From JAWKIJ01 sp041394325 (GTDB taxonomy: Bacteria > Actinomycetota > Acidimicrobiia > Acidimicrobiales > Microtrichaceae), in NCBI GenBank assembly GCA_041394325.1, contig JAWKIJ010000001.1, positions 2,790,001 to 2,854,000 on the forward strand: a stretch of 64,000 nt of DNA, written 5' to 3'. Made by a program: the position numbers and the translations under genes. The first letter of the stretch is position 1; each line of letters begins with the position of its first letter. The notes below the pieces were generated by a model. The model searched no databases. It had not been told where the DNA came from and worked only from the letters and a program-made list of their open reading frames with translations. Below are positions 18,014 through 26,928 of this stretch, piece after piece.

Positions 18014-20326
18014 TCAGTCGCCGGCCGCCGCCACCTCCACCGCCGAGTGCTTGTAGGAGGGCTGGCGTGACAGCGGGTCGAAGCCGGGCGCGGTCAACAC
18101 GTTGACCGAACGGTCGTGCATCGGGAGGAACACCTGACCGGGTGAGACGGTCGGGGTCACGAATGCACGCGCGTCGACACTGCCCCTCCGCGACGAGATC
18201 GTGACACGGTCACCCGAACGAAGCCCCCTCGTCGAGGCGTCCTGGGGCGAGAGTTCCACGTAGAGATGTCCGGGGGCGAGGTCCGCCAGTATCGGGGAGC
18301 GTGACGTGCGGGTCTGGGTGTGCCACTGAGCGGTCGACCCCCGTCCGGTGAGCAGGACCAGTGGGTAGCGCTCCGACGGCCGCTCCGGCGGTGCGGTCGG
18401 CTCGCCGAACACGAACCGTGCGCGACCGTCGGGCGTGAAGAAGCGGCCGTCCTCGAAGAGACGGCGCTCGACGGTATCGGCGCCGTCACCGTCCTGCACC
18501 ACATCCGCTGCCGCTCGACGTTCCGGTCGCGGCCACTGCACACCCGTCTCCGCTTCGTCGAGGCCGGCATGGCCACCGATCCCGGTGATGTCGCACGGCC
18601 GCCCACGGGAGAGCTCCGCCAACAGGTCGAACACCGCCGCGGGCGTCCGCCAACGCCGGAACATCGGCCCGCAACCCCAGGTCTCGGCGATCCCCCCGAA
18701 GATCTCGAAGTCGGTCCGGGCCTCGCCGGGTGGCCGGTGCAGCGCGCGGACCCTCCCGATGCGACGCTCGGAGTTGACGAAGGTGCCCTCCTTCTCCGCC
18801 CAACCCGCGGCCGGGAGAAACAGGTCGGCGCGGACCGCGGTCTCGGTGTCGGCGTACAGGTCCTGGACGATCAGCACGTCGAGCCGGTCGAGGACCTCGT
18901 GGAGATGACCCTGGTTGATCCACGAATGCGCCGGATTGGTCGCGATCACCCACAACCCGCGGATCGTCCCGGCGACCACACCCTCGACGATCTGGTCGTA
19001 GGCCCAGCCCTGACGATCCGGGATGGCTCCGGCCTCGATGCCGAGCACCTCGGCGACCTCCCGTCGATGCCCGGCATCGGTCGTGTCGCGGCCGCAGAAC
19101 AACGACGCGGTGTTCGAGAACAGCCGCGATCCCATCGCGTTGCACTGACCGGTGATCGAGTTCGCGCCCGTGCCGGGCCGGCCGATGCTGCCCGTCATCA
19201 GAGCGAGGGCGATGATCGCCTGGGCGGTCCGGGTGGCGGCGTGACCCTGGTTCACGCCCATCGTCCACCAGAACGACACACGGCTGCCACGGGCAATCGC
19301 GTCGACGGCACCGAGGTAGCGGCCGGGATCGAGGCCCGTGGCCGAGCACACCCGGTCGATCCCGTAGTCGGCGACGAACTCGGCGTACTGGTCGAAGCCG
19401 GTCGTGTGGTCCGCGATGAACCGGTCGTCGAGCGCGCCGCGGGCGATCAACTCGTGGGCGATCCCGTACAACAGGACCTGATCACTCTTGGGGGCCACCG
19501 CGAGGTGCCGGGTGGCGGCCCTGGCCGTCTCGGTGGTACGAGGATCGACGACGATGATCTCCGGATCGTGCGGATTGGCGCGGAGCCGCTCGAACATGAT
19601 CGGGTGCGCGATGGCCAGGTTCGAACCGACGAGCACGACGACGTCGGACTCCTCGAGGTCGGCATAGGTGTAGGGCGGCGCGTCGAACCCGAAGCACTCC
19701 TTGTAGGCCGCGACGGCGGTGGCCATGCACTGGCGGGTGTTGCCGTCGCCGTGCAGCATCCCGAGGCCGAACTTCGCCAGCGCTCCCAGGAGGGCCATCT
19801 CCTCGCTGACGATCTGGCCGGTCGACAGGAAGGCGAACGATTCCGGCCCGTGCTCGGCCTGGACCGCGCGCACCTTCGAGCAGAACTCCTCGAACGCGAC
19901 GTCCCACGACACCGGTTCGAGGCGCCCGGAGCGTCGCAGCAACGGCCGGGTCGCCCGCCCCGACGACGCCATCGGCGTCATCGCCTCCCACCCCTTCGGG
20001 CACGCGGAGCCCCCGTTCACCGGATACGCCACGGTGGGCACGACGTTCACCGGCCGACCGTCGCGCAGGTGGACGTCGAGCGAACAGCCCGTCGAGCAGT
20101 AGCCACAGATCGACGACCCCACCGAATCGGGTGCCCTCGACAGCGGGAGCTGACGGGCCGACGATCCCGACCCGGTCGCGCGGACCCGGGCCAACTCGGC
20201 GGTCAGGGGACCGGACTCGCGCGCAGCGAGGGAAACGACACGGGGGATCGCCTCATCGCAGCCCGCCGGGCATCCGGTCCGGCGAGGACGTCGTGAAGAA
20301 CAGGCTGCGCTCGAGCCCGGCGGCAA
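18014..20326 (-). CDS. nasA: Assimilatory nitrate reductase, molybdopterin catalytic subunit
   Basis: Reduces nitrate to nitrite in the cytoplasm. An N-terminal [4Fe-4S] motif CGYCSTGCSLDV with the fourth Cys in GGSACPKGW is followed by molybdopterin oxidoreductase blocks (WWTMGVNQG, GSIGRPGTGANSITGQCNAMGSR, ATNPAHSWINQ, GTFVNSERRIGRVR) and the C-terminal dinucleotide-binding domain (LLTGRGSTAQWHTQTRT). The start is uncertain: the frame opens at 20326, overlapping the previous gene by 74 bases, and the first 55 residues do not look conserved. Last gene of the minus-strand nitrite/nitrate operon. Confidence 0.87.
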   Translation of the reverse strand: MPPGSSAACSSRRPRRTGCPAGCDEAIPRVVSLAARESGPLTAELARVRATGSGSSARQLPLSRAPDSVGSSICGYCSTGCSLDVHLRDGRPVNVVPTVAYPVNGGSACPKGWEAMTPMASSGRATRPLLRRSGRLEPVSWDVAFEEFCSKVRAVQAEHGPESFAFLSTGQIVSEEMALLGALAKFGLGMLHGDGNTRQCMATAVAAYKECFGFDAPPYTYADLEESDVVVLVGSNLAIAHPIMFERLRANPHDPEIIVVDPRTTETARAATRHLAVAPKSDQVLLYGIAHELIARGALDDRFIADHTTGFDQYAEFVADYGIDRVCSATGLDPGRYLGAVDAIARGSRVSFWWTMGVNQGHAATRTAQAIIALALMTGSIGRPGTGANSITGQCNAMGSRLFSNTASLFCGRDTTDAGHRREVAEVLGIEAGAIPDRQGWAYDQIVEGVVAGTIRGLWVIATNPAHSWINQGHLHEVLDRLDVLIVQDLYADTETAVRADLFLPAAGWAEKEGTFVNSERRIGRVRALHRPPGEARTDFEIFGGIAETWGCGPMFRRWRTPAAVFDLLAELSRGRPCDITGIGGHAGLDEAETGVQWPRPERRAAADVVQDGDGADTVERRLFEDGRFFTPDGRARFVFGEPTAPPERPSERYPLVLLTGRGSTAQWHTQTRTSRSPILADLAPGHLYVELSPQDASTRGLRSGDRVTISSRRGSVDARAFVTPTVSPGQVFLPMHDRSVNVLTAPGFDPLSRQPSYKHSAVEVAAAGD

Positions 20327-21821
20327 CGAGAGCGCTCGTCACCACGAGAATCCACGCCCCGACCGCGGCAGCCCCGGCCGGGCGAAGCGCGGCGATAGCC
20401 CCGGCGACGGCGATCGTGCACCACGCCGCCGCCAGCGCCGCCGCCAGACGAGTCCGCAGCGGCCCCGCCAACAACGACACCGAGCGGCCCAACGCGCCGT
20501 CGTCGTCCCGGTGCCGAACGACGTACACCGCCGTCATGGCCATCCCTCCCAGCGAGCCGCCGATCGTGGCGACCACCCCGGCCGTGACCGGGGCGCCCGT
20601 CGCGGCCCCGTCGAGGGATCCCGCCAGACCGACCGCCGCACCACCGGTGGTCGCCATCGTCACCGCGAAACGGGCGACGATGCGGTCGAGACGCCACGAC
20701 GGGCGGCGGGTCGCCGCGTACAGCATGGCGGAGCACCCGACTCCGGCCAGGCCGACCAGTGCCGTGGCGACACCGAGGACGGGCGCCCACCTCCTGGGCA
20801 GCCACCCCACATCGGCCGCCGCGACCGCTCCACCGAGCGGCGCGTACACGCCGAACGCGAGGATCTCCCGGGACAGCCACGAGTGACCCAACCCGAGCAA
20901 CGCACGCCACGCGAGGAGAGGCCGACCGAGGTGCATCACGCTCGCTCCGAGAGCCACGACCGCCGACATCCAGGCGATGGCCGCCGTCGCGGCGCGACGT
21001 GGGTCGCCGACTGCCCCGCACAGCACCGTCGCGACGAACGCACCGACGGACAGTTGGGTCAGGACCAGCATCGCGACCAGCGGCGGATGGTCATGTGCGG
21101 GTACGACACGGTGGTCGTCGGCCGCGACCGGGTCGACCGGGCGTGGCCGACGCGTGATGTAGACCGTGGTCGGGCGGGTGATCGACGACAGGGGTGCGGT
21201 GGGAACCAGTCGGGGTTCGGGATCGCCGAAGGCCGTCGTACCCGCCTCGGTGCCCGAGACGAGGCCGATGGAGATTGCGTTGGTCGGACAACCCTGCACG
21301 CATGCCGGTGCCTCCCCCTCGGCAAGACGATCCGAGCACATGTCGCACTTGCGGACGATGCCGAGCCGCTGGTTGAACCTCGGCACCTCGTAGGGACACG
21401 TCAGCATGCAGTAGCGACAGCCGATGCACTGGTCGTCGAGATGGGCGACGATGCCGGTGATCGGATCCTTCTCGTAGGCCTCGACGGGGCAGCCGGCCAG
21501 ACACGCCGGTTCCACGCAGTGGTGGCACGCGGTGGTCACGTGCTGTTGCCACGGCCCCTCGCCGATCAGGAGCCCAACCGAACGCCATGCCTCACCGGGG
21601 TCGAGGCCGTTCAGCGAATGGCACGCCGTCACGCACGCCTTGCATCCGGTGCAGGCGTCGAGGTCGACTTCGAAGCGATACTGCTCACCCGGCCGTGGCG
21701 CCGTCGCAGGCAGCGGGGCACGGTACGAGCTCGGTGCGGGGTTCGTCCCGGCGCGGAGGCGCTCGACGCCGTGCCACCGGTCGAACGTCTCGACGGCGGA
21801 CGGCTCGAGGACGGAGGTCAT
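20253..21821 (-). CDS. Ferredoxin-type FeS subunit fused to a DmsC-like membrane anchor, nitrate reductase partner
   Basis: 522 residues. The first half is a DmsB/NrfC-like four-cluster ferredoxin: CTGCKACVTAC, CHHCVEPACLAGCP, CIGCRYCMLTCPYEVP, CDMC and CVQGCP. The second half, from about residue 250, has eight hydrophobic helices in the DmsC style (for example MHLGRPLLAWRALLGLGHSWLSREI). Electrons from quinol or ferredoxin could pass through this chain to the catalytic subunit encoded next. Finding it beside an assimilatory NasA suggests a membrane-linked electron supply (inference). Starts at ATG 21821, after a 150-base gap from the UROS gene. Confidence 0.82.
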   Translation of the reverse strand: MTSVLEPSAVETFDRWHGVERLRAGTNPAPSSYRAPLPATAPRPGEQYRFEVDLDACTGCKACVTACHSLNGLDPGEAWRSVGLLIGEGPWQQHVTTACHHCVEPACLAGCPVEAYEKDPITGIVAHLDDQCIGCRYCMLTCPYEVPRFNQRLGIVRKCDMCSDRLAEGEAPACVQGCPTNAISIGLVSGTEAGTTAFGDPEPRLVPTAPLSSITRPTTVYITRRPRPVDPVAADDHRVVPAHDHPPLVAMLVLTQLSVGAFVATVLCGAVGDPRRAATAAIAWMSAVVALGASVMHLGRPLLAWRALLGLGHSWLSREILAFGVYAPLGGAVAAADVGWLPRRWAPVLGVATALVGLAGVGCSAMLYAATRRPSWRLDRIVARFAVTMATTGGAAVGLAGSLDGAATGAPVTAGVVATIGGSLGGMAMTAVYVVRHRDDDGALGRSVSLLAGPLRTRLAAALAAAWCTIAVAGAIAALRPAGAAAVGAWILVVTSALVAAGLERSLFFTTSSPDRMPGGLR

Positions 21822-21971
21822 GGCGACATCGTGTGCGACGTCGGTTTCGACTCCGTGTGGCCCCGATGACGTCGCCGCGACGATCCGCTCTCGATGGGGA
21901 GTGGATCGTGTGAGGTGGCCGTGCCGGAGGGCACATCGGCCGGGGTCGGGCCGACCGCTACGAAGCCCCCG

Positions 21972-23152
21972 TCAGCGCGTCGCCAAGCGGTAACCGCGCC
22001 GTACGACCGTCTCGATCGATGCCCCCGCCGCGCCGAGTCGCCGGCGAAGCCGACCGACGGTCACCTCGACGACGTGCTCGTCGGACTCACCGGACCACAC
22101 CCGGTCGAGGAGTTCCCGCTTCGACACCACCGCACCTGGTCGTCGCACCAGCGTCTCGAGGACCGCGTGCTCGCGGTCGGTCAGCCGTACCGGCGCGCCA
22201 CCACCGACCGAGACGAGTCGACCCTGCACCGCAACCCGCGAACCTCCGAGATCGAGCGTGACGGCCCGACCGGAGAACTCCACCACCATCGCCTGCACCA
22301 TGGCGCCCAACCGCGGTTTGCTCGGCACGACACAGCGCCCGAAGCCCTCCGCCTTCGCCCTGGCCGCGGTGACACCACCCACGCACACGAGGAGGACCGC
22401 GCCCACCTCGAACGCGGCGCCGACCGCATCGGAGAGCCCCATCCGTTCGGCGATCCCCGCGAAGCTGCTCACCGCGTGCGCGGAGGTGAACGTCACCGCG
22501 TCGATCGTCCGCTCGGCCACCGCGGTCACCACCCGCTCGGCCGGGGCGAGCGCGTCGGGGAGTGCCCAGGTGTACACGGGCACCGCGACGACGTCGTAGC
22601 CGAGCGTGCGCAGGGTCCCGGCGAACGTGGAACGGGGTTCCCCGTCCAGTTGGACGGCGACGCGCCTCGGACTCCCGTCGGGTCGCACCGCACCGGCGGA
22701 GCGGAGGTGCTCGACGATCTCGGCGTAGGTCGCATTCGGCGACCGCCAGTCGACCTCGATGCCCGCCGCGAGTGCCGCCCCCAGACCTTCGGACCGCGGC
22801 CGATCACCTCGGCGTCCTCGAAGGAGCGTCGCAGATCGTCGGCGATCCCGAGCGCGTCCGACGCCGCGAGCCAGCTCCGCACGCCGACCCCGGTGGACAG
22901 GACCACCACGTCGGGCGGGTGTTCGATCAGGCTGCGGGTCGGCACCTCCAACTCGGACTCGTCGCCCAACGCCATCGTCCGCATGACGGGGCCGAACACG
23001 ACCTCACCGCCCCGACGCGCGATCAGGTCGGCCTGCTCGTCGGCCCGGCGATCGGCCGTGACGGCGACGACGAAGCCGCTGAGGGCACCGGAGAACACCG
23101 CGACAGTCTCGTCGGGCCGTGTTACATCGGCGTTTCGGCGGCGTTGCGCCAC
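21972..23152 (-). CDS. Uroporphyrinogen-III synthase domain fused to an OmpR-type winged helix; one frameshift
   Basis: The N-terminal two thirds are HemD-like (GFVVAVTADRRADEQADLI, VVLSTGVGVRSWL, VTFTSAHAVSSF). The C-terminal 90 residues are a transcriptional-regulator winged helix (LTDREHAVLETLVRRPGAVVSKRELL, HVVEVTVGRLRRRLG, VRRGYRL). The same fusion is known next to nirBD in mycobacteria. It could supply or sense the siroheme precursor needed by NirB and regulate the operon. The frame shifts near 22785, in a G-rich run; the corrected reading continues GAALAAGIEVDWRSPNATYAEI. GTG start at 23152, 36 bases after nirD. Confidence 0.82.
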
Positions 23153-23188
23153 TGTGATCCCGGCGGCACCGGTGTCGGTGCCGCCGAC

Positions 23189-23566
23189 TCAAGCCGGAGC
23201 GACCCGAACCACACCGTCGAGGACGGACACCTCGAAGACGTCGACCCCCTCCGCCGGATCCTCCAGGCACCGGCCGCTCCGGAGGTCGAATCGCTGCTTT
23301 CGCAGCGGTGACGCCACGTAGGTGATCCACTCACCGTCTCGGAGCGTCGCCCCGACCAGGCCCCGCGACAGGACCGAGGCACCGGTGAACGGGTCGACGT
23401 TGTCGACGGCGAACAACTCGCCCGTGCCGGAAACCCGGAACACCGCTACGTGACGATCACCGACCAGGGCACACACGCCACGGTCGGGCACGAGGCCCGC
23501 CTCGTCACAGACCGGGACAGCCCCGGATGCGAGGGTCGTGCCGGGTCGATCCAGCAACATGGTCAT
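23189..23566 (-). CDS. nirD: Nitrite reductase small subunit NirD
   Basis: 125 residues, Rieske-like fold of the NirD type: DRHVAVFRVSGTGELFAVDNVDPFTGASVLSRGLVG, then SPLRKQRFDLRSGRCLEDP. As in other NirD proteins the Rieske cluster ligands are absent. ATG start at 23566, overlapping the nirB stop by four bases, so translation is coupled to NirB. Confidence 0.93.
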   Translation of the reverse strand: MTMLLDRPGTTLASGAVPVCDEAGLVPDRGVCALVGDRHVAVFRVSGTGELFAVDNVDPFTGASVLSRGLVGATLRDGEWITYVASPLRKQRFDLRSGRCLEDPAEGVDVFEVSVLDGVVRVAPA

Positions 23567-26187
23567 GGCTGTACCTCCATCAGTTGTGCGGCCCGCCGTT
23601 CGTCGGGCCGAGCCGGTCGGATCTGGTTCCGCTCACGCACGAACACGATGGTCGGGTCGGCGGCCTCGGGGGCGTTGACGAAGGACACGAACCGGGCGAG
23701 GCGCGACGGGTCTTCGATCGTCGCCTTCCACTCGCATTCGTAGGTCGCCACGTGCGCCTCCATCATCTCCTCGAGCGTCGCGGCGACTCCGAGGGAGTCG
23801 TCGACGACCACCGAGCGGACGTGGTCGAGTCCGCCGTCGATGGATTCGATCCACGACGCCGTGCGTTGCAGGCGGTCCGCCGTGCGCACGTAGTACATGA
23901 GGAATCGATCGATGTAGCGGACCAGGGTGACGTCGTCGAGATCCTCGGCGAGCAACTCGGCGTGACGGGGACGCATCCCGCCGTTGCCGCCGACCCACAG
24001 GTTCCAGCCACGTTCGGTGGCGATCACGCCGACGTCCTTGCTCTGGGCCTCCGCACACTCGCGAGCGCAGCCCGAGACGGCGAGCTTGATCTTGTGCGGG
24101 GCCCGCAGACCCCTGTAGCGCTCCTCCAAGCGGATCGCCATCGTGGTCGAATCCGCCACCCCGTAACGGCACCAGGTCTCGCCCACACACGACTTCACCG
24201 TCCTGAGCGACTTGCCGTACGCGTGCCCCGACTCGAATCCGGCAGCGACGAGCCGACCCCAGATCACGGGGAGCTGTTCGACCCTCGCACCGAACAGATC
24301 GATCCGTTGCCCGCCGGTGATCTTGGTGTAGAGGCCGAAGTCACGGGCCACCTCGCCGATCACGATCAGCTTCTCCGGGGTGATCTCGCCGCCGGGTATC
24401 CGGGGCACGACCGAATAGCTGCCGTCGCGTTGCAGGTTGGCGAGGAAGTGGTCGTTCGTGTCCTGCAACGAGGCCTGCTCACCGTCGAGGATGTGCCCAC
24501 CACCGAGTGACGCCAGGATCGACGCGACGGCCGGTTTGCACACTTCGCAGCCGGCCCCGCCGACGACCGTCGGACCGCCCTGCCCGGAGCGCTCCGACGG
24601 GTCGACCGTGCCGACCTCGCTCAGCACCTCCGAGAAGGTGCGGAGGCCGCGTATGCGGACGATCTCGAACAGTTCCGCGCGCGAGTGCTCGAAGTGGGGG
24701 CACAGCGCGGACGAGACGGCCTCGCCGCGCGCTTCGAGCCCGGAGCGGAGCACCTGCTCCATCACCGGGAGGCACCCACCGCATCCGGTGCCCGCCGCGG
24801 TGCACGCCTTCAGCTCACCGATGCTCGAACATCCCTCCGCGACCGCCTCCAGCAGAGCCCCTGCCGTGACGTTCTCACACGAGCACACGAGGCGCGACGG
24901 GTCGATCCCCGCGGTCGGGTCGGCGACCGAGGTCGGCCGGAGCAGCTCGCCGGGCGCGTTGGCCGGCTCGCCGCTGCGAAAGCTCGCGAGGATCTCGCCG
25001 TAGCGGGACGCATCGCCCACCAGCACGGCTGCCACAACCCTCCCGCCGTCGTCGACGTCGAGCCGCTGGTACACACCGGCGTTGGGGTCGTCCCACACCA
25101 GGGGGTGACGCACCTCGTCCACGGCCGCCCCGTGGACGTCTCCGATGCTCGCCACCTCGACGCCGAGGAGTTTGAGCTTGGTCGACAGGTCGGCCGCTTC
25201 GAAGCGCGCCGTACAGGTGGTTCCCCTGACCTCCGCGCCCAGGTGCTCGGCCGCCACCCTGGCCATCTGGTAGCCGGGAGCGACGAGACCGTAGGTGCGC
25301 CCCTGCACCGCCGCGCACTCGCCGATCGCGGCGATCGCGGGATCGGTGGTCCGCATCGTGGCGTCGGTCAGCACCCCGCCGCGCTCGCCGATCGCGAGTC
25401 CGGCGTCGGCGGCCAGTCCGTCGCGGGGACGGATTCCGGCGGAGAAGACCACGAGGTCGGTGGGAAGCGGCTCGTGGCCGTCGAAACGCAGGGCGGTCGG
25501 GCGGGTTCCGTCGCTCTCGATCGACAGCGTCCGTCGACCGGTGTGCACCGTCACGCCGAGCGCCTCGATGTGACGCCGGAGGGCTCTTCCTCCGCCGTCG
25601 TCGAGCTGTACCGGCATCAGGCGGGGGGCGAACTCGACGACGTCGGTCGCCAACCCGAGGTTGCGCAAGGCGTTCGCCGCCTCCAGGCCGAGCAGACCGC
25701 CGCCGATGACCGCACCACGCTGTACGGCCGGATCGGCGGCGGCGCCCGCGATCTCTTCGAGGTCGTCGAGCGTCCGGTACACGAAGCATCCCGGACCCCC
25801 GCTGCCGTTCATCGGCGGTATGAACGGCGCCGAGCCGGTGGCCAGCACCAGACGATCGAACCCAAGCAGTACCCCGCTCGCCGTGACCACGGTCCGCGCC
25901 CGCCGGTCGATCGAGGTGACGGGATCACCGAACCGGCAACGCACCCCGTGGCGCTCGAAGAAGCCCTCCTCGACCATCGACAACTCCTCGGCACTCCGAC
26001 CGGCGAAGACCGAGCTGAGCGCTACCCGGTCATATGCCGGCCGCCATTCCTCGCCGACGACCGTGACGTCCAGCGAGTCGAGCACCCCGAGCTCGGCGAG
26101 GGTCGTGAGGAACCGGTGTCCGACCATGCCGTTCCCGACGACGACGAGTCGGAGGCGTTGCACGGTCGTGAGATCCATGCCCGGCAT
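23563..26187 (-). CDS. nirB: NADH-dependent assimilatory nitrite reductase large subunit NirB
   Basis: Reduces nitrite to ammonium with six electrons. In order: an FAD/NAD(P)H domain (LVVVGNGMVGHRFLTTL, GAVIGGGLLGLEAANAL), a [2Fe-2S] BFD-like domain (CSCENVTAGALLEAV, CTAAGTGCGGC), a second Cys pair (GCEVCKPA), and ferredoxin-like and siroheme/[4Fe-4S] domains with SCVGETWCRYGVADS and SGCARECAEAQSKD. The frame opens at TTG 26208, but a perfect palindrome covers that point; ATG 26187 or ATG 26178 (before DLTTVQRLRLVVVG) is a better start. First gene of the operon. Confidence 0.92.
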   Translation of the reverse strand: MPGMDLTTVQRLRLVVVGNGMVGHRFLTTLAELGVLDSLDVTVVGEEWRPAYDRVALSSVFAGRSAEELSMVEEGFFERHGVRCRFGDPVTSIDRRARTVVTASGVLLGFDRLVLATGSAPFIPPMNGSGGPGCFVYRTLDDLEEIAGAAADPAVQRGAVIGGGLLGLEAANALRNLGLATDVVEFAPRLMPVQLDDGGGRALRRHIEALGVTVHTGRRTLSIESDGTRPTALRFDGHEPLPTDLVVFSAGIRPRDGLAADAGLAIGERGGVLTDATMRTTDPAIAAIGECAAVQGRTYGLVAPGYQMARVAAEHLGAEVRGTTCTARFEAADLSTKLKLLGVEVASIGDVHGAAVDEVRHPLVWDDPNAGVYQRLDVDDGGRVVAAVLVGDASRYGEILASFRSGEPANAPGELLRPTSVADPTAGIDPSRLVCSCENVTAGALLEAVAEGCSSIGELKACTAAGTGCGGCLPVMEQVLRSGLEARGEAVSSALCPHFEHSRAELFEIVRIRGLRTFSEVLSEVGTVDPSERSGQGGPTVVGGAGCEVCKPAVASILASLGGGHILDGEQASLQDTNDHFLANLQRDGSYSVVPRIPGGEITPEKLIVIGEVARDFGLYTKITGGQRIDLFGARVEQLPVIWGRLVAAGFESGHAYGKSLRTVKSCVGETWCRYGVADSTTMAIRLEERYRGLRAPHKIKLAVSGCARECAEAQSKDVGVIATERGWNLWVGGNGGMRPRHAELLAEDLDDVTLVRYIDRFLMYYVRTADRLQRTASWIESIDGGLDHVRSVVVDDSLGVAATLEEMMEAHVATYECEWKATIEDPSRLARFVSFVNAPEAADPTIVFVRERNQIRPARPDERRAAQLMEVQP

Positions 26188-26197
26188 CGAAGCCCGT

Positions 26198-26213
26198 CGC
26201 CGTTGCAACGGCG
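26198..26213. promoter_or_regulatory. 16-base perfect palindrome upstream of nirB, candidate operator
   Basis: CGCCGTTGCAACGGCG reads the same on both strands and ends 10 bases before the preferred nirB start. Its position fits a repressor or activator site for the nitrite/nitrate operon, possibly bound by the winged-helix UROS protein encoded two genes downstream (inference). Confidence 0.5.
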
Positions 26214-26315
26214 TTTCCCCGCCGTGACTCCTCGGTGACGGAGATCCGACACGACAACCGATCGGCCGTGCGGTCCCTCACACGGGCCGCTGCGCGATGT
26301 GCGCTCGAATCCGCG

Positions 26316-26819
26316 CTACCAGCTCACCACCGCATGACCACGGGTGATCTCTGCTGCGGGCCGGTCGAGCGTGCTCGCGGGGACCATGTCCACGATCGAA
26401 CGCAGCCGTGTGTAGGCGTGCGCGACGTGAACCTCCGACAGCATCGCCGTCCGTCGATCCCCCTCCTCGCCGTCGACCGGCTCGTGGTCGAAGCCGAGCA
26501 CGGTGGCGGCGGCCCGGGCGTCGTCGAGGATCGGCGCCCGGCCGAAGATCGACGCCCGCTTGTTGGCCACGGCCGCCACGGCCGCCACGGCGTCGGCGGG
26601 ATGCTCGCCTGCGGCGAGCCGGAGATCGTCGACGATGAGGTCTGCCAGGTTCAGCGCATATCCCTGGTCGGGTCCCGGTGATCCCAGCCCGTCGCCCTCC
26701 GGCTGTGGACCCGGCAGATCGCCGGGGCGATCCGCCGTCCACGGTCCGCGGGTCCGGGCCGGTGACGTATAGGACGGCGACGCGGTGGGTGACGTGGGGA
26801 CGAACAGGGGCGCGGACAT
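26316..26819 (-). CDS. Hypothetical protein
   Basis: 167 residues. The first 50 are Pro/Gly rich and may not be translated; the conserved-looking part (YALNLADLIVDDLRLAAGEHPADAVAAVAAVANKRASIFG, then HVAHAYTRLRSIVDMVPA) is helical and soluble. No family recognised. It lies upstream of nirB on the same strand, divergent from the lipoprotein at 26929. Confidence 0.5.
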   Translation of the reverse strand: MSAPLFVPTSPTASPSYTSPARTRGPWTADRPGDLPGPQPEGDGLGSPGPDQGYALNLADLIVDDLRLAAGEHPADAVAAVAAVANKRASIFGRAPILDDARAAATVLGFDHEPVDGEEGDRRTAMLSEVHVAHAYTRLRSIVDMVPASTLDRPAAEITRGHAVVSW

Positions 26820-26928
26820 CGTCTTCAGGCTACCGACTCGACGCGCGCGCCGCTTTCGGGGAACCGCCGATAGCGTCGAGTGGGTTCGACGTCACGGCGG
26901 TGGTGTCGGGACGATCCGGGGGTATTCC

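Noticed and set aside
18320..20296. Plus-strand open frame of over 650 codons opposite nasA
   Set aside because: It is the shadow of the conserved nasA gene in GC-rich DNA: the translated product is Arg/Gly/His rich, with no recognisable domain.
24685..26238. Plus-strand open frame of about 517 codons opposite nirB
   Set aside because: Shadow of nirB; composition is not protein-like.
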